Below are positions 8,736-17,888 of a stretch of DNA of 24,770 nt, one piece after another (the first letter of the stretch is position 1; the number at the start of each line of letters is the position of its first letter). Location of the stretch: contig SKMY01000089.1 in the NCBI GenBank assembly GCA_007120815.1, forward strand, positions 1 through 24,770, in the 5' to 3' direction. Source of the DNA: Syntrophomonadaceae bacterium (GTDB lineage Bacteria > Bacillota_D > Dethiobacteria > DTU022 > UBA8154). The notes below the pieces were generated by a model. That model did not search any database and was not told where the DNA came from. It saw only the letters and a list, made by a program, of their open reading frames with translations. The position numbers and the translations under genes were made by a program.

Positions 8736-9847
8736 AAGATGTAATGGGTGTCATCTATGTTAACAACCGGGAAGAAGCCCTGCAGCCGCTGACCAAGGAA
8801 CGGTGTGTGGCCTCGGTGCCCTTTGGAGGCCGCTATCGCTTGATCGATTTCATGCTCTCCAGCATGGTAAATTCCAGCATTTATAACATTTCCGTTTTTA
8901 CGGTGAGAAAATACCGCTCCTTGATGGACCACCTGGAAACAGGAAAATCATGGGATTTAAACCGCAAGCACGACGGTCTGTTTGTCCTTCCGCCCCAGAC
9001 CCATTACCACTCTTCTGAATTTAAAGGTGCGCTGCAGAGTTTTCGCCAACACCTGGATTACTTTCACCGGAGCCGCCAAAATTACGTGGTCATTTCCGGC
9101 AGCAACCTGGTATGCAACCTGGACCTGGTCCCGGCGGTTTCCTTTCACCGTCAGTCTGGAGCGGATGTCACCCTCCTTTACACAACGGTGGAGGGTGAAA
9201 GGAACAATGTATGCACCTGCAGGCAGGTCATAACGGGAGAAGGGGAGCGGGTTTTAGAACTGGTTTCCAATGGACGTCTGTCCCAGGGTGATAAAGCATG
9301 CCTTTGCGTCTACGTGATGAAGAAATCTCTTTTGCTGGATCTGATCCGGCAGTCTACCGAGTCAGGGCGCTATCACTTGCTGGATGACGGAATTATTGGG
9401 AACCTGAAAAGATTAAACGTGAACGCTTATCCTGTTGAGGGATTTCTATCCCTTATCGATTCAGTAGACATTTTTTACCGGCGGAATATGGACCTTTTAC
9501 AGCCCTTAGTTTGGGGTGAACTCTTCTTTCAGCCGGGATTAATCTATACAAAGGTTAAAGATCAGCCGCCGACGCGTTATACGGAAGATACCCGTGTAAA
9601 AAATTCCCTGCTGGCCAATGGTTGTATTATCGAAGGCCGGGTGGAGAACAGCATTCTTTTTCGTGGTGTTCGGATACATAAGGGTGCTCATGTAAAAGAC
9701 AGCATTGTCATGCAGCGGAGCGTTGTTCGGGAAAATGCCCGGGTGGAGAAAGCTATCCTGGACAAAGAAGTCCAGATTACCCCCAACAAAACCGTTCAGG
9801 GCAATGCTCAAGCACCGCTTGTGATAGAAAAAAGAAAAACGGTATGA
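8732..9847 (+). CDS. glgD: GlgD, non-catalytic/regulatory ADP-glucose pyrophosphorylase subunit
   Basis: 371 residues, clearly a paralogue of the upstream GlgC: it shares [20 protein letters not shown], the [16 protein letters not shown] block and the C-terminal hexapeptide helix ([22 protein letters not shown]). It lacks the N-terminal GGxGxRL phosphate loop entirely, starting instead [17 protein letters not shown], and the catalytic SGDH is SGSN at residues 122-125. These losses are the hallmark of GlgD, which in Bacillus-type systems pairs with GlgC and alters its activity and affinity. ATG 8732 overlaps the glgC stop. The assignment is secure; whether this copy is wholly inactive is inference. 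Confidence 0.95.
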   Translation: MKDVMGVIYVNNREEALQPLTKERCVASVPFGGRYRLIDFMLSSMVNSSIYNISVFTVRKYRSLMDHLETGKSWDLNRKHDGLFVLPPQTHYHSSEFKGALQSFRQHLDYFHRSRQNYVVISGSNLVCNLDLVPAVSFHRQSGADVTLLYTTVEGERNNVCTCRQVITGEGERVLELVSNGRLSQGDKACLCVYVMKKSLLLDLIRQSTESGRYHLLDDGIIGNLKRLNVNAYPVEGFLSLIDSVDIFYRRNMDLLQPLVWGELFFQPGLIYTKVKDQPPTRYTEDTRVKNSLLANGCIIEGRVENSILFRGVRIHKGAHVKDSIVMQRSVVRENARVEKAILDKEVQITPNKTVQGNAQAPLVIEKRKTV

Positions 9848-9866
9848 CCAGGCGAGGAGGATTACC

Positions 9867-11303
9867 ATGAAAGTCCTTTTGGTTGCTTCCGAGAGTATAC
9901 CTTTTGTGAAAACCGGCGGACTGGCTGATGTCATCGGCTCCCTGTCTGCCCAGCTGAGGAAACAGGGTGTGGATGCACGGATAATTCTGCCCAGGTACGG
10001 CAAGATACCTCAAGGACTATTATTAAATATGAAGCTTCGCCGGCGGTTTACCGTTGCCCTGGGTTGGCGGTATCAGTATTGCGGGCTTCTCGAAACAGCG
10101 TATAACGGCGTGCCGTATTATTTTATCGATAACGAGTACTATTTTAAAAGAGCAGAACCTTACGGATACGATGACGACGCCGAGCGCTTCGCCTTTTTTA
10201 ACCGGGCGGTACTGGAATCCTTGCCCTTTTTGGGCTTTAAACCTCAGATCATTCACGCCCATGACTGGCAGGCGGGCATGATCAGCGTTCTCTTGAAGGC
10301 CCAGTACCGTGCAAACCGGTTATTCCGTAACATCCGCACGGTTTTCACGATTCACAACTTGCACTACCAGGGCAATTTTCCCCGGGAACTCCTGGAAGAA
10401 CTCCTGGGCCTGGGGCCGGAGTTTTTTACCATGGAGGGTCTGGAATTTTACGGTCAGGGAAGCTATTTAAAAGGCGGGCTGGTTTATTCCGACTTCATCA
10501 CCACGGTAAGTCCGACTTACGCAGAAGAAATCAAAACACCCGCTTACGGGGAGCGTTTGGAAGGCCTGCTCCAGAAAAGAAGCCATCACCTGAAAGGGAT
10601 TATCAATGGAATCGATACCAATGACTATAATCCCCAAAGCGATCCCCACTTGTTTGTAAATTACAACAAGGACACGCTGTACAAGAAAAAACAAAACAAG
10701 TCGGGTCTACAGGAGCTGCTGGGCCTTCCTCAAGATGAAAATGCCCCTGTTGTTTCGTTTATTGGTCGGCTGGTGGAGCAAAAAGGACTGGACCTGGTTG
10801 TCCGGGTGTTACAAGAGATCCTGGCCGCCAAAAACATTCAGCTTGTGTTTCTGGGAACCGGGGAGCAGAAATTCGAGCAGACTTTAAAGAAGATGGCGCG
10901 GCGCTACCCTGGAGCGCTTTCTGTGAACCTGCGCTTTGATGAGACCCTGGCGCGGAAAATATATGCCGGGTCGGATATTTTCTTGATGCCCTCCCGCTTT
11001 GAACCCTGCGGGATCAGCCAGATGATCGCCATGCGCTATGGGACGGTGCCCCTGGTCCGGGAAACAGGGGGGCTTAAAGACACGGTCCAGCCCTTTAACG
11101 AACTTACCGGGGAGGGGAACGGTTTTTCTTTCCAATCCTACAATGCCCATGATATGCTTTATACCTTTGAAAAAGCGGTGGCGCTTTACGGGGATGATGC
11201 GATGTGGAATCAAATTGTAAGCAATGCACAGGATAAAGATTTCAGCTGGGAGCGATCCGCCCTGGACTATATTGATCTTTACCGGGGCTTACTTGAAGAC
11301 TAG
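9867..11303 (+). CDS. glgA: Glycogen synthase (ADP-glucose dependent, GT5)
   Basis: 478 residues, the standard bacterial GlgA length. Adds glucose from ADP-glucose to the non-reducing end of alpha-1,4-glucan. The substrate-binding KTGGL motif is at residues 15-19 in SIPFVKTGGLADVIGS. IIHAHDWQAGM and TIHNLHYQG follow, and then the second Rossmann domain with SFIGRLVEQKGLD and the RFEPCGISQMIAMRYG block (Glu379), typical of GT5 enzymes. AGGAGG precedes ATG 9867 by seven bases. The gap to glgD is 19 bases, so co-transcription with glgC and glgD, which make its substrate, is expected. Confidence 0.97.
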   Translation: MKVLLVASESIPFVKTGGLADVIGSLSAQLRKQGVDARIILPRYGKIPQGLLLNMKLRRRFTVALGWRYQYCGLLETAYNGVPYYFIDNEYYFKRAEPYGYDDDAERFAFFNRAVLESLPFLGFKPQIIHAHDWQAGMISVLLKAQYRANRLFRNIRTVFTIHNLHYQGNFPRELLEELLGLGPEFFTMEGLEFYGQGSYLKGGLVYSDFITTVSPTYAEEIKTPAYGERLEGLLQKRSHHLKGIINGIDTNDYNPQSDPHLFVNYNKDTLYKKKQNKSGLQELLGLPQDENAPVVSFIGRLVEQKGLDLVVRVLQEILAAKNIQLVFLGTGEQKFEQTLKKMARRYPGALSVNLRFDETLARKIYAGSDIFLMPSRFEPCGISQMIAMRYGTVPLVRETGGLKDTVQPFNELTGEGNGFSFQSYNAHDMLYTFEKAVALYGDDAMWNQIVSNAQDKDFSWERSALDYIDLYRGLLED

Positions 11304-11317
11304 GAAGGGGTATAGTA

Positions 11318-13762
11318 ATGTTTACGGACAAGGAGCGTTTTAAAGAGGCTTTCTGTGAAAAATTGGAAACGATACACGGAAAGAGCGTGAAAGAAGCAAC
11401 CATTACAGATGAATATATTACCCTGGGCACCATGATACGGGAGCACCTGACCCGGAACTGGATTGCAACCAACAATCGCTACCGGGAATCCGGCGAAAAA
11501 CAGGTCTATTATTTTTCCATGGAGTTTTTACTGGGCCGCCTGTTGGGCAATAACCTGATTAACCTGGGCATTCGGGATATCTGTAAGGAAGGCCTGTCCG
11601 AACTGGGTGTGGATCTGGACGAACTGGAAGCCGTTGAACCCGATGCCGGCTTGGGAAACGGGGGACTGGGACGACTGGCCGCCTGCTTTCTCGACTCCTT
11701 GGCTTCACTGAGCCTGCCCGGCCACGGCTGTGGGATTCGCTACAAGTACGGGCTTTTTGAGCAAAAGATCGTGGAAGGACACCAGGTAGAGCTGCCCGAA
11801 TACTGGCTGCGGGAAGGCAATGTCTGGGAATTTCGGAAGTTCGACAAGGCGGTGGAAGTGCGGTTTGGCGGCGATGTGCAGATGAAAAAAATCGACGGGC
11901 GGGTTCACTTTCAACACGAGCACTACGAGCCTGTCCTGGCCGTTCCGTACGATATTCCCATTACCGGTTATCACAATAAAACGGTGAATACCCTGCGCCT
12001 CTGGAGTGCAGAGCCGGCACCCCAATGCGATAGCTTTTTAACCTCCGGGCTCAACATCCAGCAAAAGGCCTTGGATTATAAATACGCCACCGAATCCATT
12101 TCCCAGTTTTTGTACCCGGATGATACCAACCAAGAAGGAAGACTGCTTCGGCTCAAGCAGGAATATTTCCTGGTTTCCGCCGGCATCCAGAGCGTTCTTC
12201 GCGCGTATAAACGGCGAAACAGTTCCCTGCATGATTTGCCAAACAAAGTTGCCTTTCATATAAACGATACCCATCCCGCTCTGGCCGTGCCTGAGCTTAT
12301 GCGCATTTTAATGGACCAGGAGGGTTATAGTTGGGAGAAAGCGTACGAAATAACAACCCAGACGATTTCTTATACCAATCACACCACTCTTTCCGAAGCC
12401 CTGGAAACCTGGCCGGAAGATCTTTTTAAGGCCTTACTGCCCCGGATCTATATGATTGTGGAGGAGTTAAACGAACGGTTTTGCCGGGAACTGTGGAACC
12501 ATTACCCCGGGGACTGGGATCGCATTCACAAAATGGCAATCATTGCTGATGGCCGGGTAAAGATGTCTCATCTGGCCATTGTGGGAAGTCACAGCGTTAA
12601 TGGGGTGGCCAAAGTTCATACCAACATCTTGAAAAAACGTGAAATGAAACTGTACCATGAGCATTACCCCTATAAATTTAATAACAAGACCAACGGGATT
12701 ACTCACCGCCGGTGGCTGTTAAAAGCCAACCCAAAGCTGGCCGATTTGATTACCCGGGTCATTGGAGAAGGGTGGCTCCGCCATCCTGAAGATTTAATCC
12801 ACCTGGAGAAATATGCCAGCGATGCGTCTTTCCTGGAAGAGCTTTCCCGGATTAAACAAAAAAACAAGGAAAAGATGGCCCGTTATATCAAGGAGCACAG
12901 CGGAATTAATGTGGATTCCCGCTCTCTTTTTGATGTCCAGGTTAAACGGATTCATGCCTATAAGCGCCAGGTTTTAAATGTGCTGCATATCATGCATCTG
13001 TACAACCAGCTTAAAGAAAACCCGAACATGGAATTCTACCCCAGAACCTTTATCTTCGGAGGGAAAGCTGCGCCCGGTTACTATCAGGCCAAGCGGACCA
13101 TTAAGCTGATCACCGCCTTAGCAGAAACGATTAACTCAGATCCGGATATAAAAGACCTGATCAAAGTGATCTTTTTAGATAACTACCGGGTCTCCCTGGC
13201 CGAACTGGTTATTCCTGCATCGGATTTAAGCGAGCAGATTTCTACGGCCAGCAAAGAAGCATCGGGCACCGGGAACATGAAATTCATGATGAACGGCGCG
13301 ATTACCATTGGAACCCTGGACGGGGCCAATATTGAAATGCTTGACGAAGTTGGTAATGATCACATGTATATCTTTGGCCTTTCTCCGAGCGAAGTAATGA
13401 GCTACTACCAGCACGGAGGGTATCGTTCTTATGATATTTACGAAACAGACCCCCGGGTAAAAAAGGTGCTGGATCAGTTGTCCAGTGGATTCCCCGGCAA
13501 TTCCCGGGGCGATTTCAACACCATTCACGACTGCCTTTTGGCCCACAATGACGAATACTTTACCTTAAAAGATTTTGATTCTTACGTGGAAGCCCAGCAG
13601 GAAGCCGGTCTGGCTTACACTGACCAGCGCCGGTGGCTGGAGATGGCTGCCGTTAACATTGCCCATTCCGGAAAATTCTCCAGCGACCGCACCATTTCCC
13701 AGTATGCCTCGGGTATCTGGGAAATTGAACCCTTATTGATAGGTGTTGGGGTGACCTCTTAG
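11318..13762 (+). CDS. glgP: Glycogen/maltodextrin phosphorylase (GT35)
   Basis: 814 residues, normal for bacterial glycogen phosphorylase. Releases glucose-1-phosphate from alpha-1,4-glucan ends using phosphate and pyridoxal phosphate. N-terminal VYYFSMEFLLGRLLGNNL and DAGLGNGGLGRLAACFLDS are strongly conserved family blocks. The PLP lysine is Lys655 in EASGTGNMKFMMNGA. NDTHPALAVPELMRIL and TNHTTLSEALE are also recognisable. AGGAAGGGG lies ahead of ATG 11318, and only 14 bases separate it from glgA. It provides the degradative arm of the operon. Nothing in the sequence shows the regulatory phosphorylation site of animal enzymes. Confidence 0.97.
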   Translation: MFTDKERFKEAFCEKLETIHGKSVKEATITDEYITLGTMIREHLTRNWIATNNRYRESGEKQVYYFSMEFLLGRLLGNNLINLGIRDICKEGLSELGVDLDELEAVEPDAGLGNGGLGRLAACFLDSLASLSLPGHGCGIRYKYGLFEQKIVEGHQVELPEYWLREGNVWEFRKFDKAVEVRFGGDVQMKKIDGRVHFQHEHYEPVLAVPYDIPITGYHNKTVNTLRLWSAEPAPQCDSFLTSGLNIQQKALDYKYATESISQFLYPDDTNQEGRLLRLKQEYFLVSAGIQSVLRAYKRRNSSLHDLPNKVAFHINDTHPALAVPELMRILMDQEGYSWEKAYEITTQTISYTNHTTLSEALETWPEDLFKALLPRIYMIVEELNERFCRELWNHYPGDWDRIHKMAIIADGRVKMSHLAIVGSHSVNGVAKVHTNILKKREMKLYHEHYPYKFNNKTNGITHRRWLLKANPKLADLITRVIGEGWLRHPEDLIHLEKYASDASFLEELSRIKQKNKEKMARYIKEHSGINVDSRSLFDVQVKRIHAYKRQVLNVLHIMHLYNQLKENPNMEFYPRTFIFGGKAAPGYYQAKRTIKLITALAETINSDPDIKDLIKVIFLDNYRVSLAELVIPASDLSEQISTASKEASGTGNMKFMMNGAITIGTLDGANIEMLDEVGNDHMYIFGLSPSEVMSYYQHGGYRSYDIYETDPRVKKVLDQLSSGFPGNSRGDFNTIHDCLLAHNDEYFTLKDFDSYVEAQQEAGLAYTDQRRWLEMAAVNIAHSGKFSSDRTISQYASGIWEIEPLLIGVGVTS

Positions 13763-13859
13763 GGCCGAATGGGGATCGAAATCAGAAACAGTGTGCACAA
13801 GTATCCTGAGAGGTTTTTGCTACCTGGTATGCCTTTGGTTTTGCTAATGGAGGTTGCTC

Positions 13860-16800
13860 ATGAACTGGTTTTGCCACGATTCCCATGACCTGTTTTACCG
13901 CACCCCTTTCGGTGCCGTTCCCTGTTTGACGGAGATAACGCTCAGGGCAACAATAAACGCTTATGAGCTTCAAAGGCTCGGGGAGCAAGGGCCGGGAGAT
14001 ATTCGATCCATTATCCTGAAAACCACCTTTGAAACGCCCAAAGGGAAGAAGGAAGAAGTTTTCCACCTGGTCCCCGAGGCTTACGAGGAAGGAACGAAAG
14101 GGGTTTACCGTGTAGTACTCAGGGCGCCGGCGTATTCCGGGTTGCTCTGGTATTACTTTGCCATCGAATGCGCCGGAGGAACGTATTATTACGGCAATAA
14201 CACCCGCCTGACGGGCGGCCCCGGCCAGCTGACGGACCAGAATCCCTCCGGGTTTCAGGTTACAGTTCACGCTCCCGGGATGTCCACCCCTGACTGGTTT
14301 CAAAAAGCCGTTGTCTACCAGGTTTTCGTTGATCGCTTTTTTAACGGGTACGAAGGAATGGTGCTCAACCCGAAAAAAAACAGTCTCCTTCACGCCCACT
14401 GGTATAATGACCCCGTTTATATTCGCGATATCGAGACCGGGCGGGTCATCCGGTGGGATTTTTTTGGCGGCAACCTGGAGGGCGTCAGGCAGAAGCTGCC
14501 CTATTTAAAAAACCTGGGTATCTCCGCCATCTACTTTAACCCCATTTTTGAAGCACCCAGCAACCATAAATACGATACCGCCGATTACCACCGCATTGAC
14601 CCCATGTACGGGACAGAAGAGCTTTTCCAGGCCCTGTGTGACGAAGCGGAACAAATGGGTATCTATGTCATTTTAGACGGGGTATTCAGTCACACCGGCA
14701 GCGACAGTATATATTTCAACCGGGAGGGGAACTATAATTCACTGGGAGCCTATCAGTCCCAGGCTTCACCGTTCCACGTGTGGTATCGTTTTTCTCGCTA
14801 TCCCCACGAGTACGATTCCTGGTGGGGTATCGAAACCCTGCCCAATGTAAACGAACTAGATCCGTCTTACCAGGATTTCATCCTATTCAACGAAGACAGC
14901 GTCATTCAATACTGGCAGAGAAAGGGTGCCAAGGGATGGCGGCTTGACGTGGTTGATGAACTTCCCGGGGTTTTTATCAAAAACCTGCGCCGGGTGATGA
15001 AGGCGTTGGACCCCGATTCGGTTCTGGTTGGGGAAGTCTGGGAGGATGCTTCCAACAAAATCAGCTACAATGAAAGGCGTGAATACCTGCTGGGTGAAGA
15101 ACTGGATTCTACCATGAACTATCCCTTCCGTCGTATCCTGCTGGACTTTTTCCTGGAGAAAAAAGATGCCCGGGAAGCCCACATGGACATGATGAGTCTT
15201 TACGAAAACTATCCCAGGGAGCATTTTTTTAGTGCCCTGAACTTAACCGGCAGCCACGATGTGGCCCGCATCCTTACGGAGCTGGATGAAAACCTGCCGG
15301 AAAACCTGGATGCGCAAAGAAAAAGCAAAATACCCCAGGATCGGCTTCGCCTGTTTACCCTCTGGCAATTTGCCTTCCCCGGTGTCCCCTCGATTTATTA
15401 CGGAGATGAAGCAGGCCTGGAAGGGGGAATAGACCCTGAAAATCGGAAGGCGTTTCCCTGGGGGCGGGAAAACAAAAAGCTGCTGGAGTGGTTCCGCACC
15501 ATCATAGCCCTGCGGAATCATTACGATGTTCTACAGACGGGAGCCTGGGAGACCCTTCATGCTGAAGGCCATGTTTACGGGTTTGTTCGCTTCATCGAAA
15601 ACGGCCGGGATGTCTTCGGGCAGGCCAAAAAGGATAACATGGCCGCTGTGTTTGTCAACCGGGACATTGATAAAAGCGCAGTGCTTTCTGTTGACCTGTC
15701 CCGGTGGTGTGAGGGCTCAGTGGTTGATCCTCTGGAAGGTTACCGGGAAGTACCCCTTCAAGAAGGCCGCCTGGAACTGTCTCTGGCCCCTATGGAAGGC
15801 CGCTTGTTTCTCAGGGACCGATGGGCTTCAAACCTGGAAGATCTTAGAGAAAGCGGTGTCTTGCTCCACCCCACCTCGCTGCCCTCCCCTTTTGGAGTTG
15901 GTGGGATGGGGAAGGAAGCTTACGAATTTGTCGATTTTCTACAAGAAAGCGGGCAAAAACTATGGCAAATCCTTCCGCTTAACCCCCCTGGCTTCGGCTA
16001 TTCTCCTTACCAGTGTTTTTCCGCTTTTGCCGGAAACCCCATGCTCATCGACCTGGAAACGCTGGCCCGGGAAGACGTGAAGTTAGAGGGGTTGGAATCC
16101 ATTAAAACCCCCTTTTCCTCCCAGAGCCAGGTGGAGTTTTTTGAAGTAGAACAATTTAAGAATGAGCTGCTGCGCCGGGCCTTTGAACAATTCCGAAACA
16201 GCGGCGGGGAAAACCGGGAAGATTACCGGGCTTTTTGTGCGGAACACGAACAATGGTTGGAAGAGTATGCCTTATTTATGGCTTTGAAAGGGCACTTTCG
16301 CGGGGTTTCATGGAACCAGTGGGAGCCGGCAGTAGCCTTTCGGGATCCCGAGGCCTTAAACGGGTATCGCCAGGATCTGGAAGAGGAGATCGCTTTCCAG
16401 AGGTTTCTCCAGTATATCTTTTTTAAACAGTGGATAGCCCTTAAGACGTATGCCAACGAAAAAGGGGTTCGTATTGTAGGTGATCTCCCTATTTTCGTGG
16501 CCCACGACAGCAGCGACGTATGGACCCATCCCCACCTGTTTCAACTGGACGAAAAGGGGAGTCCCGGCAGGGTAGCCGGCGTACCACCGGATTATTTTAG
16601 TGAAACCGGGCAGCTCTGGGGCAACCCCCACTACCGTTGGGATGAAATGGAAAAAGACGGCTACCGCTGGTGGAAAGACCGTTTTGCCTTGCTGACCCGC
16701 CTGGTGGATATCATTCGCATTGACCATTTCCGGGGGTTTGAATCGTACTGGGAGGTTCCGGCGGGAGAAAAAACGGCCGTTAATGGAAAGTGGGTAAAAG

Positions 16801-17309
16801 GCCCCGGTGAGCCCTTCTTCCGAAAAATCATGGAAGAACTGGGTCCTGTGGATGTTATTGCCGAAGACCTGGGCTATATTACTCCCGAGGTGGAAGAGCT
16901 GAAAACGCGTTTAGATTTTCCGGGTATGCTGGTCATGCAGTTTGTTTTGAAAGGTGAGCCGGGGGAAACTCTGCGCCTTCCCCTGTACAAAAAAAATACG
17001 ATATTATATACCGGAACGCATGACAACGATACGATGGTCGGCTGGTACAGGCAGTACGTTGAGCCAAAATGGGAGCAGCCCGCCGGCAACCTCGCTGAGA
17101 TCAGCTGGCATTATATTGAAATGGCCATGGGGAGTGATGCCCGGATAGTGATATTCCCTCTGCAGGATATTTTAGGACTGGAGAGCAATGCCCGCATGAA
17201 TATTCCTGGAACGGCTGAAGGAAACTGGAACTGGCGGTTTTCCTTAGAGCAGCTGACACAACCCCTGGCACGCAAGCTCTGTGATTTAACCCGCAAGTAC
17301 CACCGGTAG
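13860..17309 (+). CDS. Bifunctional GH13 alpha-glucan hydrolase / GH77 4-alpha-glucanotransferase fusion
   Basis: 1149 residues in two enzymes. Residues about 1-140 form a beta domain resembling CBM34. Residues about 145-655 are a neopullulanase/cyclomaltodextrinase-like GH13 barrel with DGVFSHTG, GWRLDVVDE (nucleophile Asp363), LVGEVWED (acid/base Glu392) and LTGSHDVAR (Asp467). From about 660 a MalQ-type GH77 domain begins at SGVLLHPTSLPSPFG and has IRIDHFRGF (Asp955), VIAEDLGYI (Glu1002) and GTHDNDTMVGW (Asp1055). Both active sites look intact. TGGAGG at 13848-13853 is correctly placed for ATG 13860, better than for the in-frame TTG at 13854. Such fusions are annotated in some Firmicutes as glycogen debranching GlgX/4-alpha-glucanotransferase. 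It likely trims the branched limit dextrins left by the phosphorylase; the exact bond specificity of the GH13 half is not readable. Confidence 0.93.
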   Translation: MNWFCHDSHDLFYRTPFGAVPCLTEITLRATINAYELQRLGEQGPGDIRSIILKTTFETPKGKKEEVFHLVPEAYEEGTKGVYRVVLRAPAYSGLLWYYFAIECAGGTYYYGNNTRLTGGPGQLTDQNPSGFQVTVHAPGMSTPDWFQKAVVYQVFVDRFFNGYEGMVLNPKKNSLLHAHWYNDPVYIRDIETGRVIRWDFFGGNLEGVRQKLPYLKNLGISAIYFNPIFEAPSNHKYDTADYHRIDPMYGTEELFQALCDEAEQMGIYVILDGVFSHTGSDSIYFNREGNYNSLGAYQSQASPFHVWYRFSRYPHEYDSWWGIETLPNVNELDPSYQDFILFNEDSVIQYWQRKGAKGWRLDVVDELPGVFIKNLRRVMKALDPDSVLVGEVWEDASNKISYNERREYLLGEELDSTMNYPFRRILLDFFLEKKDAREAHMDMMSLYENYPREHFFSALNLTGSHDVARILTELDENLPENLDAQRKSKIPQDRLRLFTLWQFAFPGVPSIYYGDEAGLEGGIDPENRKAFPWGRENKKLLEWFRTIIALRNHYDVLQTGAWETLHAEGHVYGFVRFIENGRDVFGQAKKDNMAAVFVNRDIDKSAVLSVDLSRWCEGSVVDPLEGYREVPLQEGRLELSLAPMEGRLFLRDRWASNLEDLRESGVLLHPTSLPSPFGVGGMGKEAYEFVDFLQESGQKLWQILPLNPPGFGYSPYQCFSAFAGNPMLIDLETLAREDVKLEGLESIKTPFSSQSQVEFFEVEQFKNELLRRAFEQFRNSGGENREDYRAFCAEHEQWLEEYALFMALKGHFRGVSWNQWEPAVAFRDPEALNGYRQDLEEEIAFQRFLQYIFFKQWIALKTYANEKGVRIVGDLPIFVAHDSSDVWTHPHLFQLDEKGSPGRVAGVPPDYFSETGQLWGNPHYRWDEMEKDGYRWWKDRFALLTRLVDIIRIDHFRGFESYWEVPAGEKTAVNGKWVKGPGEPFFRKIMEELGPVDVIAEDLGYITPEVEELKTRLDFPGMLVMQFVLKGEPGETLRLPLYKKNTILYTGTHDNDTMVGWYRQYVEPKWEQPAGNLAEISWHYIEMAMGSDARIVIFPLQDILGLESNARMNIPGTAEGNWNWRFSLEQLTQPLARKLCDLTRKYHR

Positions 17310-17315
17310 CGCGCC

Positions 17316-17350
17316 AAGGGGCAGGCCCATCTTTTACGCCCGTTCCCCTT
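17316..17350. terminator. Possible hairpin at the convergent end of the glycogen operon
   Basis: AAGGGG at 17316-17321 pairs with CCCCTT at 17345-17350, with an additional inner GGC/GCC pairing across a loop. It lies seven bases after the stop of the GH13-GH77 fusion and 15 bases past the stop of the small minus-strand gene, where both transcripts need to end. There is no convincing T-run on either side, so the terminator call is tentative. Confidence 0.35.
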
Positions 17351-17365
17351 TCATCCTGCGAATGA

Positions 17366-17620
17366 TCAGTCTTTTTTCGTTACGATATAGACTTTTTGCC
17401 TGGCATCGAAAAAATCCTTGTAATCATTGCGGCGTTTGCTTATGTATCCTTCCAGGATATTTTCTACGATGAAGCGGGCATCAGGATCGGCCTGGCAAAT
17501 CCGGGTTTCTCGGCAAAAAATCACAGATCCCACCTGGTCATAAGCGATGAAATTCCTCAACTCCTTACCGGAGTAGGATTCGCCCACCTTTAATTTTTCA
17601 AGAAAATGATTGGCCAGCAC
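17366..17620 (-). CDS. Small conserved-looking hypothetical protein (84 aa)
   Basis: I do not recognise this protein. It is basic and soluble, with no membrane segment or signal peptide; two parts stand out, GESYSGKELRNFIAYDQVGSVIFC in the first half and ENILEGYISKRRNDYKDFF near the C terminus. It contains one pair of cysteines spaced five apart (FCRETRIC). I place the start at GTG 17620 because GGAGGTG (17633-17627 on this strand) is six bases upstream; a longer in-frame TTG at 17635 overlaps that site. The ribosome binding site and a solo position convergent with the glycogen operon support it as a real gene. No function is proposed. Confidence 0.65.
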   Translation of the reverse strand: MLANHFLEKLKVGESYSGKELRNFIAYDQVGSVIFCRETRICQADPDARFIVENILEGYISKRRNDYKDFFDARQKVYIVTKKD

Positions 17621-17817
17621 GCTTTTCACCTCCAATTAATGGTGTGGTTCTTTATTTTATGACAATGATATAAAATCATTCGACACCGAGAGGTCGTTTT
17701 CCTGCAAATATTCTGATATTATTCTTAAACAATTTGTAATGGTTCAGCCCTTTTATTGTTCCACTCACGCCGAAAAGCAGGGAGCAGTTCTGGCGCTTTC
17801 CTGTTTTTCAAGGTATA

Positions 17818-17857
17818 GGGGGTACACCTCTAAAACCAGAGAAATGCCCCCCAGAGG
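17818..17857. other. Interleaved complementary blocks downstream of the metal ATPase
   Basis: Within 40 bases the plus strand has GGGGG (17818-17822), CCTCT (17827-17831), AGAG (17838-17841), CCCCCC (17847-17852) and AGAGG (17853-17857). CCTCT can pair either with the inner AGAG, giving a nested hairpin inside the GGGGG/CCCCC stem, or with the outer AGAGG, giving an H-type pseudoknot. On the ATPase transcript it lies 32 bases after the stop codon. It may be a 3' structure or terminator; no T-run follows. Confidence 0.3.
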
Positions 17858-17888
17858 CCTCCTATCGGTTCTCCACTGAGCCCTGGCG

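Noticed and set aside
13763..13859. Regulatory RNA between glgP and the fusion gene
   Set aside because: The gap has two copies of a GGTTTT(T)GCTA-like string, but they are short, form no hairpin, and there is no sign of a terminator or promoter.
13782..14399. Minus-strand frame of 205 codons at the start of the GH13-GH77 gene
   Set aside because: Antisense to a gene with clear motifs; no recognisable domain and no ribosome binding site.
15526..16080. Plus-strand frame of 184 codons in another phase inside the GH13-GH77 gene
   Set aside because: Overlaps the domain junction of the fusion, where the main frame carries clear GH77 motifs; the alternative product has no motif.
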